Made by a program: the position numbers and the translations under genes. From Catenuloplanes atrovinosus (lineage in GTDB: Bacteria; Actinomycetota; Actinomycetes; Mycobacteriales; Micromonosporaceae): a stretch of DNA of 64,000 bases. The DNA lies in assembly GCF_031458235.1 (NCBI RefSeq), contig NZ_JAVDYB010000001.1:2625001-2689000 (forward strand), written 5' to 3'. The notes under the pieces are model-generated. The model was not told where the DNA came from, searched no databases, and saw only the letters and a program-made list of their open reading frames with translations. Shown one piece after another: positions 33,635 to 41,353 of the stretch (positions are counted from its first letter, which is position 1; every line of letters begins with the position of its first letter).

Positions 33635-34810
33635 TCACCGTGACCGGGAGCGCAGCGCCTCGTACGCCGGCTTGCTGGCGCCGTCCGCGCGCAGCAGTCC
33701 GAAGTGGTGCTCCCGGTCGGCGCCGCCGAAGTCGCGCAGCGTGTAGTACAGCAGCGGTCCCGTGTTCGCGATCTCGTCCGTCCACAGTGCGTAGATCCGC
33801 TCCAGCAGCACCGCCTGCTCCCGCTCGCCGATCGACGGCCGCCCGCCGGTGGGGGCGCCGGTCTCCGTGCCCCACAGCACCGTGCCCGTGTCGCCGCGCT
33901 CGTCCATCAGCTCGCGGATGCGCCGCGCGGTGGCCATCTCGCCGCTGTCCGGCTCGGGCGCGTCCGGGTACGGGTGCACCGCCACCGCGTCGCAGATCTC
34001 CCGCAGCCCCCGGTCGTAGAGCGCGCGGTACCAGTCCAGGCTCGGCACGCCGGTCGCTCCGCCGCCGGTGCCGCCGGAGAGCACGACCGCGTCCGGGTCC
34101 GCCGCGTGGATCGCCCGGTACGCCTCGGTCAGCAGCGCGTGGTAGGCGTCCACGTCCGGTTGCGGGCTCCAGGCGATCGGCAGGTTCGGCTCGTTCCAGA
34201 TCTCCCACGTGCCGACCCGGTCCCGGTAGCGCTCCACCGCCCGCGCCGCGAACGCGGCGAACCCGGCCCGCTGTTCCGCGGTGACCGGCCCGTGGTTCCA
34301 CTGCGCGCCGGCCGGGCGCGCCCAGGCCGCGGTGCTGCCCAGGACGAGCAGCACGGACAGCCCGCGGGCGCGGGCGGCGGTGACGCCGCGGTCCAGTTCG
34401 GTCCAGTCGAACGTGCCGCGCGCGATCTCGATCTCCGACCACGCCGCGTCGAACCGGACCCAGCCGACGCCGAGCGCGGCGACCCGGTCCAGGTCGGCCG
34501 CGGGATCGTCGTACAGCAGCCGGACGCCGGGGATCGCGACGCCGGCGCGCTGATCGCGCGCGGCCGTGACCGTGGACGGCGAGGGGGAGGCCGAGGGCGA
34601 CGGTGACGGGCCGGCACCGAGGAACGCGGAGGACCAGGGGGCGGGCGCGGGTGGCGGGGCGGGCGACGACGGCGCCGGGAAGACCGGCCCGGGCGCCGCG
34701 CGGCGGGCGGGTATCCCACCGGCCGCGATCAGCAACGACGCGACCAGCACCGGGACCACGGCCGCGACCGCCGCCCACCGGAGGCGCGCGCGGCGGGCGT
34801 GTCGACTCAT
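33635..34810 (-). CDS. Secreted or anchored glycoside hydrolase (clan GH-A, GH39/GH5-like)
   Basis: A 391-residue protein. Residues 15-32 are a hydrophobic signal or anchor segment, followed by a Pro/Ser-rich linker to ~82. The catalytic TIM barrel (~85-391) has RFDAAWSEIE, the acid/base Glu207 in TWEIWNEPN and the likely nucleophile Glu316 in LWGTETGAP. The substrate is not predictable. It is divergent from the glycosyltransferase operon at 35132, and such hydrolases often trim or degrade the polysaccharide made by their neighbours. A lipid-linked glycan is an alternative target. Confidence 0.83.
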   Translation of the reverse strand: MSRHARRARLRWAAVAAVVPVLVASLLIAAGGIPARRAAPGPVFPAPSSPAPPPAPAPWSSAFLGAGPSPSPSASPSPSTVTAARDQRAGVAIPGVRLLYDDPAADLDRVAALGVGWVRFDAAWSEIEIARGTFDWTELDRGVTAARARGLSVLLVLGSTAAWARPAGAQWNHGPVTAEQRAGFAAFAARAVERYRDRVGTWEIWNEPNLPIAWSPQPDVDAYHALLTEAYRAIHAADPDAVVLSGGTGGGATGVPSLDWYRALYDRGLREICDAVAVHPYPDAPEPDSGEMATARRIRELMDERGDTGTVLWGTETGAPTGGRPSIGEREQAVLLERIYALWTDEIANTGPLLYYTLRDFGGADREHHFGLLRADGASKPAYEALRSRSR

Positions 34811-35131
34811 GAGAATCTCCGCATTTCACGAGTGGAATTCGCGTACGAAACAATACCGTACCGTAAATTAATATCGATGTTCCTTGTTTCACGCGTCCGA
34901 TGTGCACTAACGTATCGATGCGTTGCTCGCCGTCGATTGTGCACGGACAGGGGGGACCCCCAGGTTTCATATTGCACGGGGACGGATGTCACCAGGCAAT
35001 GGGGTCACAACTCCATCAAAGTTGCGCAGATCAAGTTTGCATCCCGGCACCTCAGAGGTGATCAAGGCTGTCCGGCGGCGAACATATAACATTGTCGTTC
35101 CTCGATGTTTACTGCCCTGAAACGGAGAATC
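34811..35131. other. Divergent intergenic region of the glycan locus
   Basis: About 320 bases of clearly lower GC content than the neighbouring genes. It contains a perfect 13-base palindrome CACCTC-A-GAGGTG at 35048-35060 and, near 35085, a TATAAC that could be a -10 for the rightward operon without a clear -35. An ATG at 35105 is in frame with the first glycosyltransferase but lacks a ribosome site. No other gene is visible. Confidence 0.45.
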
Positions 35132-35917
35132 ATGGCGACCGTGTCGGTCATCATCCCCGCGTACAACGAGCAGCAGAACATCCCGCAGACCATCGCGGCC
35201 ATTCCCACCGAGCGCCTGCGCGCGTCCGGATACGACGTCGAGATCCTGGTCGTCGACAACGCCTCCACGGACGGCACCGGTGAGGTGGCGCGCGAGCACG
35301 GCGCGCGCGTGCTGGTGCAGCCGGTCCGCGGGTACGGCAACGCGTACCGGGCCGGCTTCGCCAACTGCGTCGGCGACGTGATCGCCACCGGGGACGCGGA
35401 CCTGACGTATCCGTTCGAGATCCTGCCCGAGGCGGTGCACCGGCTGGAGACCGAGCGGCTGGACTTCCTGACCACCGACCGGCTGGCCCGGCTGGACCCG
35501 CAGTCGATGACCCGCTCGCACATCTGGGGCAACCACGCGCTCAGCCTGATCACCCGGTGGTTGTTCTCCGTGCCGTTCCGGGATTCCCAGTCCGGCATGT
35601 GGATCTTCCGGCGGCACCTGCTGGACCGGATGCGGCTGCGCTCCGGCGGCATGGCGTTCTCCCAGGAACTGAAGGTGGAGGCGTACCGCAGCGGCTTCCG
35701 GTGCGCGGAGATCCCGATCGCGTACTACCCGCGCGGCGGCGAGACGAAGAACCGCACCGTGGTCGACGGCATCGGCAACCTCAGCCAGCTCATCGCGGCC
35801 CGCATGCGCAACGGCCGCGCGCCGCGCCCGGTCGTGCGCCCGCGCCCGCCGGTGCTGACCGCGTCCGTGCCCGCCGTCGACAGCACCGTGCACGCCGACC
35901 GGCACGCCCGGGACTGA
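35132..35917 (+). CDS. Family 2 glycosyltransferase, DPM1-like
   Basis: A 261-residue GT2 enzyme: VSVIIPAYNEQQNIPQTI, EILVVDNASTDGT and the GDADLTYP motif (DxD plus TYP), as in polyprenyl-phosphate sugar transferases. FRDSQSGMWIFRR and FSQELKVEAYRSG follow. No membrane segment is visible, so it is a soluble DPM1-type enzyme that should transfer a sugar to a polyprenyl phosphate at the membrane face. I choose the ATG at 35132 because CGGAGA lies seven bases upstream; the ATG at 35105 would add nine residues. It is the first gene of an operon running to 44594. Confidence 0.87.
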   Translation: MATVSVIIPAYNEQQNIPQTIAAIPTERLRASGYDVEILVVDNASTDGTGEVAREHGARVLVQPVRGYGNAYRAGFANCVGDVIATGDADLTYPFEILPEAVHRLETERLDFLTTDRLARLDPQSMTRSHIWGNHALSLITRWLFSVPFRDSQSGMWIFRRHLLDRMRLRSGGMAFSQELKVEAYRSGFRCAEIPIAYYPRGGETKNRTVVDGIGNLSQLIAARMRNGRAPRPVVRPRPPVLTASVPAVDSTVHADRHARD

Positions 35918-35918
35918 C

Positions 35919-37061
35919 GTGCGCATCCTGATCGTCACCAGCTACTTCCCACCACACGTCGGCGGCGTCGAGGCGGTCGCCCAGCGCCAGGCCCGCGTGC
36001 TCGCCGCGCACGGGCACGAGGTCGCGGTCGCCACCGGCCGCTACGACGCGCACCTGCCGGAACGGGCGGACGAGCACGGGTACACGGTGTGGCGGCTGCC
36101 CGCGGCGAACCCGATCGAGCGGCGCACCGGTGTGCCGTACCCGCTGATGGGTGTGGGGTTCTGGCGCGGGCTGCGGCGACTGGTGCGCTGGTCCGAGGCG
36201 GTGCACGTGCACGACGTGCTGTATCAGCCGCCGCAGGCCGCCGCACTGCTCGCGGTGCGCGCCGGGCGGGCGCTGTTCGCCACCCAGCACGTGGGACCCA
36301 CCAACCACCCCCATCCGGTGGTACGGACCGTGGAGCGCTCGGTCGGCACGGTCGGCGGCCGGCTGATCTGGCCCCGCTGCCGGCGCGTGGTCGCCTACAA
36401 CGCGCGGGTCGCCGCGCACCTGCGGGCCGGCGGCGTGCCCGAGGAGCGGATCTGGCGCGCCGAGATCGGCGTGGACACCACCGCGTTCGCGCCCGGGCCG
36501 GCCGACCCGGGGCTGCGCGCACGGTGGGGCCTGCCGGGCGACGTGCCGATCGTGCTGTTCGTCGGCCGGCTGGTCAGCTACAAGGGCTACCGCAGCGTGC
36601 TCGCGGCGGCCGGGCCGGGACGGCACGTGGTGCTCGCCGGGCCCGGCACGCTCGACGTGCCGCTGCCGCCCGGCGCCACCTCGCTCGGCCCGGTGCCCGC
36701 GTCCGCGCTGCCCGGCCTCTACCGGCTGGCGGACGTGTTCGTGCTGCCGTCGCGCGGCGAGGTCTTCCCGATCGTGGCGCGCGAGGCGATGGCCACCGGC
36801 CTGCCCGTGGTGCTCACCGACGGCCCCCGGTACGACGACTACGGCGTGGACCGGGCGCTGCTGCGCCTGATCGCGCCGGAGCCGATGCCGGTCCGCGCCG
36901 CCGTGGACCAGATCCTGGCGGACGACGCGCTGCGCCGGCGGATGGGCCGATACGCCCGTGAGCTGGCCGAACGATTCTTCGACTGCACCGTGGCGGACGA
37001 TCGGCTGCTGCGACTGTACGACACCGTGCCGGTCGCCGCCGGCCGAGGAGGTGCCCAATGA
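35919..37061 (+). CDS. Family 4 glycosyltransferase
   Basis: A 380-residue GT-B enzyme. It starts with MRILIVTSYFPPHVGGVEAVAQRQA, the typical acceptor-side GG motif. The donor side has VLFVGRLVSYKGY, PGLYRLADVFVLPSRGEVFPIVAREAMATGLPVV, with the EX7E motif Glu residues. The GTG start follows the previous stop by one base. It should add a sugar from a nucleotide donor to a growing lipid-linked glycan in the cytoplasm. The donor is unknown. Confidence 0.88.
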   Translation: MRILIVTSYFPPHVGGVEAVAQRQARVLAAHGHEVAVATGRYDAHLPERADEHGYTVWRLPAANPIERRTGVPYPLMGVGFWRGLRRLVRWSEAVHVHDVLYQPPQAAALLAVRAGRALFATQHVGPTNHPHPVVRTVERSVGTVGGRLIWPRCRRVVAYNARVAAHLRAGGVPEERIWRAEIGVDTTAFAPGPADPGLRARWGLPGDVPIVLFVGRLVSYKGYRSVLAAAGPGRHVVLAGPGTLDVPLPPGATSLGPVPASALPGLYRLADVFVLPSRGEVFPIVAREAMATGLPVVLTDGPRYDDYGVDRALLRLIAPEPMPVRAAVDQILADDALRRRMGRYARELAERFFDCTVADDRLLRLYDTVPVAAGRGGAQ

Positions 37062-38008
37062 CGATCACCGTGGTCGTGCTCACCTACGACAGCGAGGAGA
37101 CGCTCGACGCCTGCCTCGACTCGCTCGCGGGCCAGAGCACGCTCCCCGCCGAGATCATCGTCGTGGACGACGACTCCACCGACCGTACCCTCGACATCAC
37201 GGCCGCGTTCGCGGCGCACAGCCCGGTGCCGGTGCGAGTGCTGCGCAACGGCAGCCACAACATCTCGCGTGGCCGCAACATCGGGCTCGCGGCCGCGACC
37301 ACGCCGATCGTCGCGTTCATCGACTCCGACGCGTGGGCCGACCCGGGCTGGATCGCCGGGCTGGCGGACGCGTTCGCCGTGCACCCCGAGGCCGCGGTGA
37401 TCGGCGGCGGCGTCGACACCGACCACGCCACCGCGTTCGCGCGGGCGATCGCGATCAACGACGGCGCGGTGCGCGCCGCGGCCACCACCGGATCGTTGCT
37501 GGTCGCCGGCTGTAATCTGGCCGTGCACCGGGATCGCGCCGGCGGCGCGGGCTTCGACGAGCGGTGGGTGTACGCGGAGGACATCGAGTACGCGCACCGC
37601 ATCCGGCACTGGGCGATCGCACCGTCGGCCCGCGTCCGGCATGCCAGCCGCGCCACGCCGCGCCGCTACCTGCGCCAGATGTACCTGTACGGGCTCTGGA
37701 AGGCCCGCTACACGCTGCACACCGGGCACGTGCGGCTGGTGGACTGGTCGGCCAGTGCGGCGCTGCTCGGCACGCCCGTGCTCGCGCTGCTCCTCGGGCC
37801 GTGGTGGTTGCTGGCGTACCCGGCGTTCTGCGCGGCGGAGACGCTGGTGGTCGCCGTGTTCCGGCGTCCCGCACCGTGGCTGCTGCCGCTGATGTTCCTC
37901 GGCTGGCTGGTGAAGAACACCGGCTGGGGGATCGGCATGCTGGCCGGGCTCGGCCGCGGCGCGGTCCGCGAGCCGCGCACACCGGTGCCGGCCGGGACGG
38001 CGGGCTGA
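37058..38008 (+). CDS. Family 2 glycosyltransferase with C-terminal membrane segments
   Basis: A 316-residue GT2 enzyme: TITVVVLTYDSEETLDACLDSL, EIIVVDDDSTDRT and FIDSDAWADPGWI (DSD). FDERWVYAEDIEYAHRI supplies the ED general-base motif. Residues ~230-295 contain two hydrophobic stretches (ALLGTPVLALLLGPWWLLAYPAF and LPLMFLGWLVKNTGW), so it is probably membrane-attached. ATGA overlap with the GT4 gene. It extends the same glycan. Confidence 0.87.
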   Translation: MTITVVVLTYDSEETLDACLDSLAGQSTLPAEIIVVDDDSTDRTLDITAAFAAHSPVPVRVLRNGSHNISRGRNIGLAAATTPIVAFIDSDAWADPGWIAGLADAFAVHPEAAVIGGGVDTDHATAFARAIAINDGAVRAAATTGSLLVAGCNLAVHRDRAGGAGFDERWVYAEDIEYAHRIRHWAIAPSARVRHASRATPRRYLRQMYLYGLWKARYTLHTGHVRLVDWSASAALLGTPVLALLLGPWWLLAYPAFCAAETLVVAVFRRPAPWLLPLMFLGWLVKNTGWGIGMLAGLGRGAVREPRTPVPAGTAG

Positions 38009-38009
38009 C

Positions 38010-39107
38010 GTGGAGATCGTGCAGGTCGCCGGCTTCTACCCGCCGCACCTCGGCGGCGAGGAACTGGTCGCGCAGCGGCTCGCCGAGGCACAGGCGGAGC
38101 GGCACAGCGTCACCGTCTACACCTCGCGCACCGGCGACGCGCCGCCGGTCGAGCGACACGGGAACCTGCGCGTGGTCCGCGATCGCGCGTGGCACCTGGG
38201 CAACACGCCGGTCATCCCCGCGCTGACCGGCCGGCTGCTGCGCCACGCGCCGGCCCCGGACGTGCTGCACGTGCACGGCGGCCTGGCCGTGCTGCCGGAG
38301 ATGGTCCGGTACGCGGCCCGGCGCCGGCGGGTGCCGTACGTCGTGCACGTCCACCTCATGGTGCGCCCCTCATCCGCGGCCGGGCGGGTGCTGCTCGCGC
38401 CGTACCAGCGGCATCTCTACGCCCGCTTTCTGCGCGCGGCCGACGCGGTCATCTGCCTCAGCGGCGCCATGCGCGACGAGTTGGCCGACACGTTCGGCGT
38501 GGACACCACGCGGATCACGGTGGTCCGCAACGGCGTCGACCGCGCCCGGTTCGCCCCCGTGCCGTTCGCCGCGCGCGCCACCCGGACGCTGCTGTTCGTC
38601 GGCCGGCTGACCGCGCAGAAGGACCCGCTCGCGGCGGTCGAGGCGATGCGCGGTCTGCCGCCGGACGTGACGCTGCGCATCGCCGGCGACGGCGAGCTGC
38701 GTGACGCGATCGCCCGCCGCGCCGCCGAGCTGGGGCTGCGTACCGTGACGCTGCTCGGCCGGCTGGACGCGGACGCGCTGGCGGAGGAGTACCGCCGGGC
38801 CACCGCCGTGCTCATGCCGTCCACCCACGAGGGACTGCCGCTGGTGCTGCTGGAGGCGTTGAGCACGGGCGCGCCGGTGGTCTGCACCGCGCTGCCCGAG
38901 CTGGTCGAGGCCGGTGGCGACGCCGTGCTCGCGGTCCGCCGGGACGCGTTCCCCGGCGCGGTCCGCGCGCTGCTGGACGACCCCGGCCGCCGGGCCGCGC
39001 TGTCCCGCGCGGCCGAGCGCCGGGCCGCGCAGTTCAGCTGGGAGGCCACCACGGACGCGGTCGAGCGCGTCTACCGGCGGGTGCGCTCCGACGTGGTGGC
39101 CCGATGA
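38010..39107 (+). CDS. Family 4 glycosyltransferase
   Basis: A 365-residue GT-B enzyme. It starts with EIVQVAGFYPPHLGGEELVAQRLAEA and has HVHGGLAVLPEM, VVRNGVDRARFAP, LLFVGRLTAQKDPLAAVEAM and VLMPSTHEGLPLVLLEALSTGAPVV. The Glu residues of the EX7E motif are present. GTG start one base after the previous stop, stop overlapping the next ATG. It is a paralogue of the enzyme at 35919 and probably adds another residue. Confidence 0.88.
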   Translation: MEIVQVAGFYPPHLGGEELVAQRLAEAQAERHSVTVYTSRTGDAPPVERHGNLRVVRDRAWHLGNTPVIPALTGRLLRHAPAPDVLHVHGGLAVLPEMVRYAARRRRVPYVVHVHLMVRPSSAAGRVLLAPYQRHLYARFLRAADAVICLSGAMRDELADTFGVDTTRITVVRNGVDRARFAPVPFAARATRTLLFVGRLTAQKDPLAAVEAMRGLPPDVTLRIAGDGELRDAIARRAAELGLRTVTLLGRLDADALAEEYRRATAVLMPSTHEGLPLVLLEALSTGAPVVCTALPELVEAGGDAVLAVRRDAFPGAVRALLDDPGRRAALSRAAERRAAQFSWEATTDAVERVYRRVRSDVVAR

Positions 39108-41353
39108 CGCTCACCACGGTCGCGCCGCCACCGCGGCCGTCCGCGCCCGCCCGGCACGTGCGCCGCACCCGGTACGGCCCCGTGCTCGTGCCGCTGGCCG
39201 TGCTGGCGCTGCTGCACGTGCTGGTGCTGGCCGGCGCGCCCGCCCCGCTCCGGGCCGCGGCCGGGCTGCCGCTGGTGGCGCTGCTGCCGGGCGCGCTGCT
39301 GCTGCGTGTGCTCGGCGTGCGCCGCCGCGGCGCGGAGGCGGTCTTCCTGGCCGCCGTCATGTCGCTGGCGGTGCTGCTGGCCACCGCGACGCCGCTGGCC
39401 CTGGCGGGCCGGCTGAGCCCGCTGGATTGCCTGCTCGGATTGGACCTCACCCTGGCGGTGCTGGCCGTGGCGGCTGCGGTACGCGGCCGTCATCGCGCCC
39501 GTGCCGGCGAGGACGGCCGGGTGCCGGCACCCCGGAACACGGCCCCGGTCGTCCTCGTCAACACCGCCACGCTGCTGGTGGCCGGTGCCGGCGTGGCCCT
39601 GGCCGCGCTCGGCGCCGCCCGGCTGAACGCGGGCGGCGGCCCGGAGCTGACGCTCGCCGGGTTCGCCGCCGTGCTGGTCGCGCTGGCCGGGGCCGCGTAC
39701 GCGGCCGGCCGGCACCGTCCCGGCGTCGCGGCGGCCACGCTCTACCTGGCCGGGCTGGCGGTGCTGCTCGGCACCTCGCTGCGCGGCACCGGCGTGACCG
39801 GGCACGACATCAAGATCGAATATCACGTGCTGATGGACGTGCTGGACGCCGGGCGGTGGCGGCCCGGCGGCGTCTACCCCGGCTACAACTCCTGCCTGAG
39901 CCTGACCACGCTGCCGGCGTTCCTCGCCCGCCTGCTCGGGCTGGCGCCGCTGGACGTGTTCCGGGTGGCGTACCAGCTCATCTTCGCGCTGGCGCCGGTC
40001 GGCGCGTTCCTGCTGGCGCGGCGGCTGCTGCCGCCGGTCGCCGCGGTGCTCGCGGCCGGGCTGTTCATCGCGTTCCCCACGTTCGTCAACGACCTGCCGA
40101 TGCTGAACCGGCAGGAGATCGCGCTGCTGTTCTTCCTGGTGCTGCTGCTCGGCCTGTTCGACACCCGCGGCGCCCGCGGCCCGCGGATCGCGCTGCTGCT
40201 GATCGCGGCGGCCGGGCTGACCGTCTCGCACTACTCCAGCACCGCGGTCGCGGCCGGCCTGCTCGCGGTCGCCGCGCTGCTGCGGCTGGCCCGCCGCCGG
40301 ATACCGTCCACCCGGGACGGTGTGCGGCGGCCACCGGCGCTGGCCTGGCCGGCCGGCGCGCTCGCGGCGATGCTGGTCGCCTGGGCGCTGTGCACCGGCA
40401 GCGCGGGCGCGTTCGCGGAGGGCGTGGCGCAGACCGGGCGGGCGATCGGCGAGCGCGCCACGGTGCTGTCCGACTCCACCCGCTACCTGCGGCCCGGCGA
40501 GGACGCGCCGGACGACCGCACCGCGCTGGCGTCCTACGTGGACGGGCTGCGCACCGAGCGGGAGCTGGCGCTGCTGCCCGGCTGCGAGTCCGCGCCGCTG
40601 CCCGCGGACGAGCTGGCGCTGACACCGCTGGGCACCGCGATCCGCGCACCGCACACCGCGAACACGCTGCTGCGGCAGGTGATCCTGCTGCTCTACCTGG
40701 CCGGTGCCGCGGCCGGCTGCGCGCTGCTCTGGTGGCGCGTGCACCGGTCCGGGCGGCCCTCGACCCGGGTCTCCGCCGAGCTCGGCACGGCCGCGCTGGC
40801 GCTGCTCGGCGTGGCCGTGGTCGCACCCCAGATCACCGACTCGTACGGGCTGCTGCGCCTCTACCAGCAACTGCTGCCGCTGCTCGCCCCGGCGATCCTG
40901 CTGGCCGTGCGCCGGGTGCCGCGCCGCGCGCTGGTCGCGCTGGCCGTGGTCGTGCTCGCCTCCACCAGCGGCCTGGTCCCGCGCCTGACCGGCGGCTACC
41001 CGCCGCAGCTCAACCTCGCCGACGCCGGGCCGTACTACCACGCCTGGTACGCCACGGACGGCCACGCCCGGGACGCCGCCGCGGTGGAGCGGGCGATCCC
41101 GGCCGGCGCGCCGCTGCTGGCCGACAGCTGGGTCTCCGCGCTGCTGCGCACGTACACCGAGCTCCAGCCGGTCGAGGGGGTGGCGCCCGGCGCGCTCTGG
41201 GCCGACTCCTACGTGGTGGTCCGCACGGACGGGTTCGCCACCGCGGTGATCGGCGAGCGCGTGGTCCGCTACACGTTCCCGCCCGGCTGCCTGACCGGCG
41301 GGCGCACGCTCGTCGCCACCGCCGGCGCGCTGCAGGTGTGGAGCCCGGCATGA
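39104..41353 (+). CDS. Large polytopic membrane protein, possible GT-C transferase or polymerase
   Basis: A 749-residue protein with about twelve to fourteen hydrophobic segments through residue ~620 and a short soluble C-terminal part. The extracytoplasmic loop after the sixth segment has GHDIKIEYHVLMDVL, whose acidic residues resemble the catalytic loop of GT-C enzymes. LNRQEIALLFF and LTVSHYSSTAVAAG follow. It looks like the DUF2206-type membrane proteins of actinomycetes. In this operon it could polymerise glycan units or transfer sugars from polyprenyl carriers outside the membrane. The exact role is unknown. Confidence 0.72.
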   Translation: MTLTTVAPPPRPSAPARHVRRTRYGPVLVPLAVLALLHVLVLAGAPAPLRAAAGLPLVALLPGALLLRVLGVRRRGAEAVFLAAVMSLAVLLATATPLALAGRLSPLDCLLGLDLTLAVLAVAAAVRGRHRARAGEDGRVPAPRNTAPVVLVNTATLLVAGAGVALAALGAARLNAGGGPELTLAGFAAVLVALAGAAYAAGRHRPGVAAATLYLAGLAVLLGTSLRGTGVTGHDIKIEYHVLMDVLDAGRWRPGGVYPGYNSCLSLTTLPAFLARLLGLAPLDVFRVAYQLIFALAPVGAFLLARRLLPPVAAVLAAGLFIAFPTFVNDLPMLNRQEIALLFFLVLLLGLFDTRGARGPRIALLLIAAAGLTVSHYSSTAVAAGLLAVAALLRLARRRIPSTRDGVRRPPALAWPAGALAAMLVAWALCTGSAGAFAEGVAQTGRAIGERATVLSDSTRYLRPGEDAPDDRTALASYVDGLRTERELALLPGCESAPLPADELALTPLGTAIRAPHTANTLLRQVILLLYLAGAAAGCALLWWRVHRSGRPSTRVSAELGTAALALLGVAVVAPQITDSYGLLRLYQQLLPLLAPAILLAVRRVPRRALVALAVVVLASTSGLVPRLTGGYPPQLNLADAGPYYHAWYATDGHARDAAAVERAIPAGAPLLADSWVSALLRTYTELQPVEGVAPGALWADSYVVVRTDGFATAVIGERVVRYTFPPGCLTGGRTLVATAGALQVWSPA

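Noticed and set aside
38914-41349. Long open frame upstream of the GT-flippase gene, as a larger protein
   Set aside because: It is the out-of-frame shadow of the membrane-protein gene; the ATG at 41350 overlaps that gene's stop as in the rest of the operon.
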